Assembly: GCF_913060805.1 (NCBI RefSeq)
Contig: NZ_CAJXTC010000016.1
Span: 1 to 64,000 of the forward strand
Length of the DNA: 64,000 bases
From: an uncultured Draconibacterium sp.
GTDB taxonomy: Bacteria; Bacteroidota; Bacteroidia; Bacteroidales; Prolixibacteraceae
Direction: 5' to 3'
Made by a program: the position numbers and the translations under genes. Position 1 is the stretch's first letter. Each line of letters opens with the position of its first letter. A model generated the notes under the pieces. That model worked only from the letters and a program-made list of their open reading frames with translations, was not told the origin of the DNA and made no database searches. Of the stretch, positions 51,290 through 60,588 are shown piece after piece.

Positions 51290-53167
51290 ATGAAGAAGGA
51301 GATCAAATTTAGCTTGCTGTATAGAGATATGTGGCAGTCCTCAGGGAAATACGTTCCCAAAGTAGAACAACTGGAAAAAGTAGCACCCGCAATTATCGAT
51401 ATGGGATGTTTCGACAGGGTCGAGACCAACGGTGGTGGATTCGAGCAGATCAACCTTTTGTTTGGCGAAAACCCAAACATTGCCAACCGCAGATGGACAC
51501 AGCCTTTTAACGATGCCGGTATTCAAACGCACATGTTAGAGCGTGCTTTGAATGGTATTCGCATGAGCCCGGTTCCGGCCGATGTTCGTAAGCTGATGTT
51601 TAAAGTTAAGAAATTACAAGGTACCGATATTGCCCGTTCTTTCTGCGGATTGAACGACCCGCGCAACCTTGAAAACTCGATTAAGTTTGCCAAAGAAGGC
51701 GGAATGATTTCGCAGGCAGCTTTGAGTTTAACCATTTCGGAAGTGCACACGGTAGAGTATTACACCAACCTTGCCAACACCTTAATTGAAATGGGTGCCG
51801 ACGAGATTTGTGTAAAAGATATGGCTGGTATCGGTCGTCCTGCATTCATCGGAAAAATTATCAAGAATATAAAAACTGCACATCCTAAAACTACTGTTCA
51901 GTACCACGGTCACTCTGGTCCTGGTTTCTCAATGGCAAGTATTTTAGAGGCAGCACGCGCCGGAGTTGATTATGTTGACGTAGCTATGGAGCCACTGTCG
52001 TGGGGTACAGGCCACGCCGATGTTTTGGCCGTGCAGGGTATGTTAAAAGATGCCGGTTATGCAGTAAAAGAGGTGAACATGAAAGCTTACATGGAAGTTC
52101 GCGCGATGACTCAGGAGTTTATCGACGATTTCCTTGGCTACTATATCAACCCTAAAAACCGTCACATGAACTCGTTGTTGATCGGTTCAGGTCTTCCTGG
52201 CGGAATGATGGGTAGTTTGATGGCCGACCTGGGTAACAATCTCGAAAGCCTGAACAAGTGGCTGACAAAACGCAATAAACCTACCTTAACTCAGGACGAT
52301 CTGCTGATTAAACTGTTTGAGGAAGTAGAATATATTTGGCCTAAATTAGGTTACCCACCGCTGGTAACTCCATTTAGCCAGTACGTTAAAAACCTGGCAC
52401 TGATGAACGTGTTGCAGGTAATTAAAGGCCGCGAGCGCTGGAGTATGATTGCCGATAACATTTGGGATATGATCATCGGAAAATCAGGAAAACTTCCCGG
52501 AGAATTGGCTCCTGAAATTGTTGAGCTGGCCAAAGAAAAAGGAAAAGAATTCTTTACCGGCGTTCCTCAAGAGCAGTATCCTGATAACCTGGATGTGTTC
52601 AAAAAAGAAATGGACGACAATGGTTGGGATTATGGTCAGGACGACGAAGAGTTGTTCGAGCTGGCGATGCACCCAGAGCAATACCGCGCTTACAAATCGG
52701 GAAAAGCTAAAGCCGATTTCGAGGCCGACCTTGCTGAGAAGAAGGCTGCTGCCGAGCCAAAACCTGAGGTAGTTGAAGTTCCTGCCGCCGCATTCGAGCC
52801 AAAATCGATGATTGTTGATGTAAACGGCGAGAAATTTAAAGTGGGCGTTAGCTACGACGGTGCTGAAGCTGCCCCGGCTCCTGCAGCCGCTGCTCCTGCA
52901 AAAGAAGAAGCTGCCCCGGCAGTAAACGGTAGCGTTGCTTCGGAAGTTATTGCTCCGCTGGAAGGAAAATTCATGTTAACAAAAGATACATCGGAAACCG
53001 CGCTTAAAGTTGGCGATACAGTAAAAGAAGGCGATTTGGTTTGCTACATCGAATCGATGAAAACCTACAACGCTATTGTTGCCGAGAGCGATGGTACTGT
53101 TGCCGCTATTCTAAAATCAAACGGCGACAGCGTAGATGAAGACGATGTATTGATTCAACTGTCATAA
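51290..53167 (+). CDS. oadA: Sodium-pump decarboxylase alpha subunit (carboxyltransferase plus biotin carrier)
   Basis: 625 residues. The carboxyltransferase TIM barrel (about 1-300) keeps the catalytic lysine in EICVKDMAGIG near 182 and the metal-binding histidines in QYHGHSGPGFS near 205, but the usual RDAHQS near the start is RDMWQSSGKY. A conserved C-terminal carboxylase region (300-470) follows, then an Ala/Pro/Glu-rich hinge (about 500-550), and the biotinyl domain ending in YIESMKTYNAIVAESDG, where the lysine is biotinylated. It transfers a carboxyl group from a substrate, most likely oxaloacetate or a related acid, to biotin for decarboxylation by OadB. The substrate is not certain. 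Confidence 0.88.
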   Translation: MKKEIKFSLLYRDMWQSSGKYVPKVEQLEKVAPAIIDMGCFDRVETNGGGFEQINLLFGENPNIANRRWTQPFNDAGIQTHMLERALNGIRMSPVPADVRKLMFKVKKLQGTDIARSFCGLNDPRNLENSIKFAKEGGMISQAALSLTISEVHTVEYYTNLANTLIEMGADEICVKDMAGIGRPAFIGKIIKNIKTAHPKTTVQYHGHSGPGFSMASILEAARAGVDYVDVAMEPLSWGTGHADVLAVQGMLKDAGYAVKEVNMKAYMEVRAMTQEFIDDFLGYYINPKNRHMNSLLIGSGLPGGMMGSLMADLGNNLESLNKWLTKRNKPTLTQDDLLIKLFEEVEYIWPKLGYPPLVTPFSQYVKNLALMNVLQVIKGRERWSMIADNIWDMIIGKSGKLPGELAPEIVELAKEKGKEFFTGVPQEQYPDNLDVFKKEMDDNGWDYGQDDEELFELAMHPEQYRAYKSGKAKADFEADLAEKKAAAEPKPEVVEVPAAAFEPKSMIVDVNGEKFKVGVSYDGAEAAPAPAAAAPAKEEAAPAVNGSVASEVIAPLEGKFMLTKDTSETALKVGDTVKEGDLVCYIESMKTYNAIVAESDGTVAAILKSNGDSVDEDDVLIQLS

Positions 53168-53176
53168 AACAGATTT

Positions 53177-54382
53177 ATGGATATTTTATCAGAACTGTTT
53201 AACATGACCGCGCTTGGCGAGATCACCTACCAGACTTTGATCATGTGGGCGATTTCGTTTGTGCTGCTTTATCTTGGGATAAAGAAAGGGTATGAGCCAC
53301 TGTTGCTTATCCCGATAGCATTTGGTGTGTTGCTGGCCAACTTTCCGGGGGGACAAATGGGAGTTGTAAACCCCGAACTGATTGAGCTGGAAGGACACCG
53401 ATATATGAACCTATTTGAAATTGCGCACGATTACGGGATTATGAATTACCTGTATTATTCGTTGATTAAAACCGGTTTGCTGCCTCCTGTAATTTTTATG
53501 GGTGTTGGTGTATTAACTGATTTTGGTCCGATGTTGCGTAACCTGAAACTGGCATTGTTTGGTGCCGCTGCACAGATCGGTATTTTTTCGATCTTGATTG
53601 GAGCCATCGCTGTTGGTTTTACGCCTAAAGAAGCTGCTTCGCTGGGTATTATTGGTGGTGCCGATGGCCCAACCGCTATTTATACTACCATTAAACTGGC
53701 TCCGCACTTGCTTGGCCCTATCGCTATTGCTGCGTATTCGTACATGGCACTGGTGCCTGTTATTATTCCGTTGGTTTCTAAGTTGTTTATCACGAAGAAA
53801 GAGTTTACCATCAACATGAAACAAATGGAAAAACAGTATCCGGCAAAATACGAGATCAAGAATATGAAAGCTGCCAAAATTATTTTCCCTATTGCTTTGG
53901 GAACACTGGCTGCTGTTCTGGTTCCGTCGTCGGTGCCGCTGTTGGGAATGTTGTTGTTTGGTAACCTGATTAAGGAGGTTGGTTCGTCGACAAGCCGTTT
54001 GGCCGATGCTGCACAAGGACCGATCATGAATACCGCAACTATTTTCCTGGGGCTTACTGTTGGAGCAACTATGACTGCTGAAGTTTTCCTTTCGGCAAAA
54101 ACACTGGGTATTGTGGTAGGAGGTTTTGTAGCCTTCGCCATTTCGATTGCCGGTGGTATTTTTGCGGTGAAACTGGTAAACATGTTCAGCAAGAAAAAGA
54201 TCAACCCGCTTATTGGTGCAACCGGACTGAGTGCCGTACCAATGGCGTCGCGTGTGGCTAACGAACTGGCATTGAAATACGACAAAAAGAACCACATTTT
54301 ACAGTACTGTATGGCCAGTAACATCTCTGGTGTAATTGGCTCGGCAGTTGCTGCAGGTGTGCTTATTTCGTTCTTAATGTAG
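53177..54382 (+). CDS. oadB: OadB, sodium ion-translocating decarboxylase beta subunit
   Basis: 401 residues with about nine to ten transmembrane helices. Signature segments are the loop FMGVGVLTDFGPMLRNLKLA near 112, LGIIGGADGPTAIYTTI near 155 with the aspartate of the Na+ site, and TATIFLGLTVGATMTAE near 287. The subunit decarboxylates carboxybiotin and exports Na+. It starts 9 bases after oadA. This makes a complete gamma-alpha-beta set. Confidence 0.95.
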   Translation: MDILSELFNMTALGEITYQTLIMWAISFVLLYLGIKKGYEPLLLIPIAFGVLLANFPGGQMGVVNPELIELEGHRYMNLFEIAHDYGIMNYLYYSLIKTGLLPPVIFMGVGVLTDFGPMLRNLKLALFGAAAQIGIFSILIGAIAVGFTPKEAASLGIIGGADGPTAIYTTIKLAPHLLGPIAIAAYSYMALVPVIIPLVSKLFITKKEFTINMKQMEKQYPAKYEIKNMKAAKIIFPIALGTLAAVLVPSSVPLLGMLLFGNLIKEVGSSTSRLADAAQGPIMNTATIFLGLTVGATMTAEVFLSAKTLGIVVGGFVAFAISIAGGIFAVKLVNMFSKKKINPLIGATGLSAVPMASRVANELALKYDKKNHILQYCMASNISGVIGSAVAAGVLISFLM

Positions 54383-54423
54383 ACTTTACCAATACATTAG
54401 TTATAATATAGAATTTGATATTG

Positions 54424-54453
54424 GGGGAGGCCGTAAGGTTTCCCCTTTTTTTG
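54424..54453 (+). terminator. Intrinsic terminator of the oad operon
   Basis: A GC-rich interrupted stem (gggga and cc pairing with gg and tcccc around a GTAA loop) is followed by seven T. It lies about 40 bases after the oadB stop codon. Confidence 0.8.
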
Positions 54454-54471
54454 TGCACTATTCAAGGTGCA

Positions 54472-54775
54472 ATTGAGCAGGTGACTTCAAGTCACCTGCT
54501 CAATCTGTTTAAAAAGAATCCGGCGGATTCAACTACTTAGAGCAAATCGATTTTATGAAAAGGATACGACTCCGGCCGGAGTCGTAAAATTTATCGGCCA
54601 TTTTTGCTATAATTATGCGATGCTTCTGGCATCATATAAATCAGTGCAGCTGCCCCTCGTTTGTAACAAGGGGGGTAGCATTTGTATTGCTATTTCTGAG
54701 GTCGTTAAAAACGACAAGATTAGAAACCCCTCGTTGGGTAGGGCAAAGTCACCTGCTGAATTTGTTTAAAACATT
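54472..54775. repeat. Mosaic of hairpin-forming repeats (REP/MITE-like)
   Basis: In order: a 14-bp perfect hairpin (54472-54485 with 54491-54504), a perfect 20-bp palindrome (54566-54585), a gatgc/gcatc hairpin (54619-54623 with 54629-54633), a cccct/agggg hairpin (about 54654-54674) and a gtcgt/acgac hairpin near 54702-54716. A 25-base stretch beginning at 54490 (agtcacctgctcaatctgtt) recurs with two changes near 54749. The two copies bracket the rest. This is a repeat element without its own gene. Confidence 0.65.
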
Positions 54776-54819
54776 TTTGTTGGTACTTGTTATAAAAGGT
54801 GTAACATCAAAAAACACCA

Positions 54820-55473
54820 ATGAAGATTCTGTCGCTGGAATTACCAACAAATAATCTCAAACAAACCGAGCGCTATTACTCTGATGTTCTGGAATTGAAA
54901 ATCCACGATTTGTCATCCAATTCGGTTTCATATTCAATCGGGCACTCTGTTTTGCATTTTACCGAAAAAGAGGAGGCGGGCGCTTATCATTTTGCGTTTA
55001 CTATTCCTTGCAACAAAATTAATGAGGCTTTACAATGGCTTTCATCAAAGCTCGATTTGATGAAAAACAATGCTGGCGAGTACATCACGGATTTTACTAA
55101 CTGGAATGCAGAATCCATTTACTTTTTCGATAACAATAATAATATCCTCGAATTTATTGCACGTCACGATCTGCAGAACTCATCGGATGAACCGTTCAGC
55201 GGTAATTCCATTTTATCGGTAAGCGAAGTTGGTATTGTTTCCGAAAAGCCAATCGTGCTAGCCGAACAGCTGATTAATGAACACGGTCTCTATTATTTTG
55301 TAAAAGGGACAAAACGAGACGACTTTGTGGTTCTGGGCGACGATAACGGACTGGTGGTTATTTCCGGCACCGACAGAAACTGGTATCCGACCAATCAGTT
55401 GGCAAAACGACAGGAGCTTAAAATGAAAGTTCAGGTTAATAATACTTTTCGGGAAATTACAGTTGACGGATAA
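54820..55473 (+). CDS. VOC-family (glyoxalase-like) protein
   Basis: 217 residues, cytoplasmic. The first VOC module is clear: LELPTNNLKQTERYYSDVLE at the start and IYFFDNNNNILEFIARHD near 105, the latter carrying a metal-ligand glutamate. The second module (about 130-200; ILSVSEVGIVSEKPIVLAEQ, then DFVVLGDDNGLVVISGTDR) is more divergent. Substrate unknown. It stops 17 bases before the converging hybrid kinase gene. Confidence 0.83.
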   Translation: MKILSLELPTNNLKQTERYYSDVLELKIHDLSSNSVSYSIGHSVLHFTEKEEAGAYHFAFTIPCNKINEALQWLSSKLDLMKNNAGEYITDFTNWNAESIYFFDNNNNILEFIARHDLQNSSDEPFSGNSILSVSEVGIVSEKPIVLAEQLINEHGLYYFVKGTKRDDFVVLGDDNGLVVISGTDRNWYPTNQLAKRQELKMKVQVNNTFREITVDG

Positions 55474-55489
55474 AATCGCTGAAAAAGAA

Positions 55490-58057
55490 TTACTCGGCTA
55501 GCAACTTACTGGTCGAATTCAAATGTTTATTAATAATCGCAAGCAACTGTTCACGCGTAAGCGGTTTTCCTACAAAATCGTCGCAGCCGGCTTCAAAAGC
55601 TTTTACTTTATCATCGTCGGAAACATAAGCCGTTTGTGCAATTATCTTAATTCCGGGAGCCGACGACTTTATTCTTCGGGTAGCTTCGTAGCCACTAATA
55701 TCGGGCAGACCAATATCCATCAGTACCAGTGTCGGCAACTTCGAGCAGGCTATTTCAACAGCTTCTTTTCCGTATTCGGTGTGCAACAGTTTGAGGCCGG
55801 TATCAGCAAGCATTTTTTCAATCAGGCGCGTATTGGCAAAGTTATCTTCCACCAGTAAAACGGTTTCTTCGTTAAAATGGTATTCTTTTCCGTTAACGGT
55901 GGTGCTTGTGTCAACAGCTTTTGGCTCGGCTTTTTTATACGGAATGCTAAAATAAAAAGTAGTTCCGCCGCTTTGTCCTTTTTCCCGGTTCTCTTGTATC
56001 GACTCCAGGCGGATTGTTCCGCCCAGCAGCCCCAACAAACCTTTTACAATCGACAGTCCCAAACCGGTGCCACCGTATTGTTTCTTCTTATCGGTATGCA
56101 ACTGCGTAAAGCGTTCGAAAATAGATTCTTGTTTGTGGGCCGGAATACCAATACCGGTGTCGCGCACATAAAACTCAATTTTCTCTTCGTCAACCACCGA
56201 GCAGCCGCCTTCAATTATTCCTTCGTCGGTAAATTTATAGGCATTGCTGATCAGGTTAATCAGTATCTGCCGCAGTTTGCCTTTGTCGGTAATAATGGTA
56301 TCGATATGGCACGAACAGGTTTTTAAATCGAACTGCAGCTGCGGTTTGTTCAACTGGCGCTGGTATTCTTTAAAAAAGGTTTTCAGCTCGGTAAACAGTT
56401 CGTTTAAACTAAAGGCTTCTTTAAACAGCGGCAGTTGTCCCGATTCTATTTTGGCAATTTCAAGAATATCGTCGATAATACTCAGCAGGTTGTTCGAGCT
56501 TTGAGTAATTATATCGGAGTATTGTATCAGCTGTTCTTTGTTGTTGTACGAGTGCGGCAGTAACGACGAGAATCCCATAATGGCATTCATTGGGGTGCGA
56601 ATCTCGTGGCTCATATTCTGCAAAAATGCGGTCTTCAAACGGTTGCTTTCTTCCGCCTGCTCTTTAGCAACGATTAATGCCCGGGCGGCCTTTTTTCGCT
56701 GTGTTATGTCGTGAATTACAGAGTGAAAAACGAATTTGTTGTCGATCTCAACCCGGCTGCTGAACACCTCCACATCGCGAATATCCCCATTTTTTAACCG
56801 GTGCCGGAACTCAAAACGGATAGTTCCCTTTTGTTCCAGATTGATAAATTCTTTTTTGATCTCTTCGGTTGAGAGGGTGTTAATTTCGTTAATCGTCATA
56901 CTACGAAGTTCGTCCTGCTTCCATCCATAAAAACGGCTTGCGGATTTATTGGCATCGATAATGCGCGATGTTTCCGGATCGATCAACAATTTTATGGCCG
57001 AATGATCTTCGAATAACTTCCTGAATTTCTCTTCGCTTTTTTGTAAAGTCTTTTCAGCTTCCCGTCGTTTGTTTTCAACTTTTAAAACATTTCTGACTTT
57101 GGCCAGCGAATAAAAGTAGAATCCCAGGGCAACAAGTAAAAGAAAAAAGGCAATAAAAGAGTGGTTGCGGAAGCGGGTAAGTGCATTAAAAATGTCTGCT
57201 TCGCGCGACGAAATAAGAATCGTCCAGTAAGTATTTCCAAGCGGCGTGCGGTAAAAAGTAACGTACTGTTCTTCAATTACTGCTTCTCCGTAACTGGTGT
57301 CGGCACTGTGGTAGCTTTTAATAATTCCGCTGCTGTCGCGACTTATATTTGTCATCAGGTTTTCAGAAAGTTCCTGGTGTTGGTTGTTATCGATAAACGT
57401 TCTTCCGGTGTGTTCTTCAACCGAGCAGTAAATCTCGGTTCCGTTTTCGCTAAGCAGCCAGGTTTGCCCGGTGCCGCGGGTTTTTATATTGCCCAGGTAC
57501 ACTTTCCCCAGTTCATCCATTGGAATAAGAATGGCCAGGCTGCCCACAAAAGTAGATCCGTTAAACACCGGAACATGGTAGGCAATGCTGAGGTAGCCCT
57601 GCACCGACATAAACACATCGCTGATGACGGGCTGGTGTGTTTTCATTACCTGCTTTACGTGGTCCTGGTACGAAATATCGTTACCGATTACAGATGGGTT
57701 TTCCGGGTAGGTAGCCAGGATTTTGCCCGTGGAGTCGATTCGGGTGATAGCCGCTAAAACTTTGCCGTGGGCATCATAATAATTCTGAAGTATTTCTTTG
57801 CTGTCGTCGGTTACGTTAATAACATCCTCAAGGCTCGACAGGAACTGTAAATCGGCTTCTGAGTCAGAGAAAAACGAGCTGATTCCCATCGAGGCTGTTT
57901 GCGCCAGGATAAGTTGCTCGTTATTGAATTCGTTTATTGTGGTGAGTTTAATGTTGCGGTATACCAAAAAGAAAACGATGGAGAACAACGTTAGCAGAAT
58001 CGGGATGAACAGGTAACGATGAAACGATTTTATTTTTGTGATTAGTGAATAATTCAT
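55490..58057 (-). CDS. Hybrid sensor histidine kinase/response regulator with Cache and PAS domains
   Basis: 855 residues from the ATG at 58057; a GTG at 58078 is the alternative. Transmembrane helix 1 at about 12-34 and helix 2 at about 300-320 flank a periplasmic double-Cache sensor (ITRIDSTGKILATYPENPSV, then YLSIAYHVPVFNG). A PAS domain (about 345-460), a HisKA domain with FLQNMSHEIRTPMNAIMGFS near 488, an ATPase domain (DTGIGIPAHKQESIFERFTQ) and a C-terminal receiver (about 725-850, TLVLMDIGLPDISGYEA) follow. The ligand is probably a small molecule or ion but cannot be named. No partner regulator lies next to it. Confidence 0.93.
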   Translation of the reverse strand: MNYSLITKIKSFHRYLFIPILLTLFSIVFFLVYRNIKLTTINEFNNEQLILAQTASMGISSFFSDSEADLQFLSSLEDVINVTDDSKEILQNYYDAHGKVLAAITRIDSTGKILATYPENPSVIGNDISYQDHVKQVMKTHQPVISDVFMSVQGYLSIAYHVPVFNGSTFVGSLAILIPMDELGKVYLGNIKTRGTGQTWLLSENGTEIYCSVEEHTGRTFIDNNQHQELSENLMTNISRDSSGIIKSYHSADTSYGEAVIEEQYVTFYRTPLGNTYWTILISSREADIFNALTRFRNHSFIAFFLLLVALGFYFYSLAKVRNVLKVENKRREAEKTLQKSEEKFRKLFEDHSAIKLLIDPETSRIIDANKSASRFYGWKQDELRSMTINEINTLSTEEIKKEFINLEQKGTIRFEFRHRLKNGDIRDVEVFSSRVEIDNKFVFHSVIHDITQRKKAARALIVAKEQAEESNRLKTAFLQNMSHEIRTPMNAIMGFSSLLPHSYNNKEQLIQYSDIITQSSNNLLSIIDDILEIAKIESGQLPLFKEAFSLNELFTELKTFFKEYQRQLNKPQLQFDLKTCSCHIDTIITDKGKLRQILINLISNAYKFTDEGIIEGGCSVVDEEKIEFYVRDTGIGIPAHKQESIFERFTQLHTDKKKQYGGTGLGLSIVKGLLGLLGGTIRLESIQENREKGQSGGTTFYFSIPYKKAEPKAVDTSTTVNGKEYHFNEETVLLVEDNFANTRLIEKMLADTGLKLLHTEYGKEAVEIACSKLPTLVLMDIGLPDISGYEATRRIKSSAPGIKIIAQTAYVSDDDKVKAFEAGCDDFVGKPLTREQLLAIINKHLNSTSKLLAE

Positions 58058-58291
58058 GGTCTCTGTTTCTTTACCCACCGCCGGGCAGTTTTATGGGTAA
58101 CGGGTTGTTCTTTAGCTTATAAAGCTATATAGAATTCTTGTGGTACACAACACCGTGTAGATAAAATTTGTTTAATACAGAGGTGTGGGCTAGAAATTTA
58201 AGGGCGGTATTTAATTATAAAGCCCGCTTTTTAAATTGCATTTTGCGATTTTGTGCGAACAGAACAGCTGCCGATCTAAATGACGCCCCGG

Positions 58292-60484
58292 TTATTTTGA
58301 AGAACCACTCATCGTGAAAACCAGCTCGCCACCATCCAGAATTTGTTGATGCGTAATATAGTTTTCCGAGAGTGTTTTCCCGTTTAACGAAACCGATTGT
58401 ACATACACATTTTCCTTGCTGTTGTTTTCGGCTATTACAGTAAATGTTTTTCCGTTTGGCAGATTAATTACAGCTTCATCGAGCGACGGACTGCCCAAGT
58501 AGTAAATACCGTTTGCCGGGTTTACCGGGTAAAATCCCATTGTGGCAAAAACATACCATGCCGACATTTGTCCGCAGTCTTCGTTACCGCAATATCCATC
58601 GGGTTTGTTAGAATATTGTGTGTCGATAATTTCGCGTACATATTTTTGCCCTTTTTCCGGTTGGTCGGTAAAGTTGTACAGGAACGGAACATGATGACTG
58701 GGTTCGTTTCCGTGTGCGTATTGCCCGATCATTCCGGTACTGAAAATTGGCAATTGATCATCAGCGGTTGGGTAGTAGGTAAACATACTGTCGAGTAATT
58801 CGGTGAAACGTTCTTTACCCATCAAATCGCGGAATCCTGCAATATCGTGCTGAGCCGCAAACAGGTAATGCCATGCATTACTTTCGCAGTATACGTTTGT
58901 ATATTCTTTTGAAACAAAAGGCTCAATAAAGTTCCCCTGCGTATCTTTCGCTCGGAAGAAATTGGTTTTTTCGTCGTACAGGTTTTTCCAATTGTTGGCT
59001 CGTTGCGAGAACAGTTTGTAATCCTGATCTTTTCCCAAAGCTTTTGCAAATTGTGCAATGCACCAGTCGTCGTAAGCATATTCCAGTGTTTTCGATACCG
59101 ACCAGTTTTCGCCTTCTTCGTTAAACGGAACGTAGCCGTATTTTCGGTACAATTTCATTTCTTCCGAATCGTTCATCCCCGAGGCGAGGCAAGCTTCATA
59201 AGCTTTTTCTGCGTCCATTGGCAGGCCTTTAAAATACGCATCAACAATCACCGGAACGGCGTGGTAACCGATCATCATATTGGTTTCGTTTCCGGCCATC
59301 GACCAAACAGGTAGCAAACCGGTTTCGTCGTAATGCGCCAGCATCGATTGGATCATATTCTGCACTTCATCGGGGCAAACAATGGTATACAGCGGATGCG
59401 CTGCGCGGTAAGTATCCCACAACGAAAAAGTGTCGTAGCGTTTAAAGCCGTTGGCAACTTGTGGCTTTTGATCGGCTCCTTTATAGGCTCCGTCAACATC
59501 GCTCAACAGACTTGGTGTTAAAAACAGGTGATAGAAATTCGTATAAAAGACTTCTTTCTGGTATTCGCTTCCGGCAACTTTTATTATTGAAAGCTGCTCT
59601 TCCCATTTTTTATTGGCTTCGGCGCGCACCGCATCAAAATCCCAATGATTGAGTTCGGCCTGCATATTTTTGCGTGCTCCCTCAACCGATGAGGATGAAA
59701 GTGCAACTTTAACCAAAATCTGTTCGCTTTCGCTTGTACTGAAAGTCGTTTCGAAACGTGCATTTTTTCCGTTCACTTCCGACTCGTTTTGCAAATCGTT
59801 TTCAGGAGTTAGCGCAACATCTTCAAATGGTTTTGAGAATTCGGCAACAAAAAATACATGCTGAACATTGGCCCAGCCGGTTGATTTTCGCACTCCTGAA
59901 ATTGTGTGGTCGTTTTCAATTTTTATTGTGGTTTCGGTTGGTGCATCCCAGTTTAGTGCGTAACCCAAATCAAGGATGATTTTGCTTTTGGCATCTTCAG
60001 GGAAAGTGTAGCGGTGCATTCCAACACGCTCGGTAGTGGTCAGTTCGGCTTCAATACCTGAACTTTCCAACAGTACTTTATAATAACCGGGCGAGGCTTC
60101 TTCGTTCTTGTGACTGAATTTGGAGTAGGGGCGATAGGCTTTTTGATCGGGCCACAGATCGTCGGTAAATCGCGAGTTGGTGGGGAACAACAACAGATCG
60201 TACATATCTCCGGCGCCGGTGCCGCTTAAATGTGTGTGGCTAAAGCCTGCAATGGTGGAGTCGGGCCAAAAATAACCTGCTATGCGATCCCAGCCGCCAA
60301 TACCGTTGTCCGGACTAAGTTGAACCATCCCGAACGGAACAACAGCTCCGGGGTAAGTATTTCCCGGTCCGTCGGTGCCCACAAAAGTGTATACGTATTG
60401 TGTAAGTTTTTCAGTTTTTGGTGTTTCCTTTTTTGTGCAGGCAAACAAAGCGATTGCCAGAAATAGTATCGATAGTTGTTTCAT
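58292..60484 (-). CDS. GH92-family glycoside hydrolase (alpha-mannosidase), probably lipoprotein
   Basis: 730 residues with a lipoprotein signal peptide (LSILFLAIALFACTK; lipobox FAC). The GH92 N-terminal domain shows GNTYPGAVVPFGMVQLSPDN and GFSHTHLSGTGAGDMYDLLL, and the catalytic domain RYDTFSLWDTYRAAHPLYTI near 355, YCESNAWHYLFAAQHD near 530 (the glutamate is the probable general acid in this family) and GNEDCGQMSAWYVFATMGFY near 630 (metal or catalytic acids). The family removes alpha-linked mannose from N-glycans or yeast mannan with Ca2+. The linkage is not predictable with certainty. Confidence 0.93.
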   Translation of the reverse strand: MKQLSILFLAIALFACTKKETPKTEKLTQYVYTFVGTDGPGNTYPGAVVPFGMVQLSPDNGIGGWDRIAGYFWPDSTIAGFSHTHLSGTGAGDMYDLLLFPTNSRFTDDLWPDQKAYRPYSKFSHKNEEASPGYYKVLLESSGIEAELTTTERVGMHRYTFPEDAKSKIILDLGYALNWDAPTETTIKIENDHTISGVRKSTGWANVQHVFFVAEFSKPFEDVALTPENDLQNESEVNGKNARFETTFSTSESEQILVKVALSSSSVEGARKNMQAELNHWDFDAVRAEANKKWEEQLSIIKVAGSEYQKEVFYTNFYHLFLTPSLLSDVDGAYKGADQKPQVANGFKRYDTFSLWDTYRAAHPLYTIVCPDEVQNMIQSMLAHYDETGLLPVWSMAGNETNMMIGYHAVPVIVDAYFKGLPMDAEKAYEACLASGMNDSEEMKLYRKYGYVPFNEEGENWSVSKTLEYAYDDWCIAQFAKALGKDQDYKLFSQRANNWKNLYDEKTNFFRAKDTQGNFIEPFVSKEYTNVYCESNAWHYLFAAQHDIAGFRDLMGKERFTELLDSMFTYYPTADDQLPIFSTGMIGQYAHGNEPSHHVPFLYNFTDQPEKGQKYVREIIDTQYSNKPDGYCGNEDCGQMSAWYVFATMGFYPVNPANGIYYLGSPSLDEAVINLPNGKTFTVIAENNSKENVYVQSVSLNGKTLSENYITHQQILDGGELVFTMSGSSK

Positions 60485-60497
60485 TGTTCCTGTTTTT

Positions 60498-60581
60498 CTG
60501 TCATTTCGAGCCGTCAGCTGACGGAGAGAAATCTGTTCCTTGATGTTAGAGATTTCTCCTCCTGCGTCGTCGAAATGACAG
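60498..60581. repeat. Palindromic REP-like element between the GH92 genes
   Basis: Outer perfect 12-bp arms (60498-60509 with 60570-60581) enclose inner perfect 9-bp arms (60526-60534 with 60550-60558). The tgtcatttcga end and the gagaaatct inner arm recall the short palindromic repeats common in Bacteroidota. It sits in the 104-base gap between the two mannosidase genes. Confidence 0.7.
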
Positions 60582-60588
60582 GTGTTTG

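Larger units (their letters stand above)
54383..54819. other. Intergenic region with a terminator and a repeat mosaic
   Basis: The oad terminator comes first, then a mosaic of hairpins from 54472 to about 54775. No gene is supported. Confidence 0.6.

Noticed and set aside
53513-54324. Two long minus-strand open frames (260 and 214 codons) inside oadB
   Set aside because: Both are complementary to a well-supported membrane protein gene; the translations are rich in H, Q, N and R without domains.
54615-54854. 79-codon open frame on the plus strand
   Set aside because: It covers the hairpin mosaic and overlaps the start of the VOC gene in another frame.
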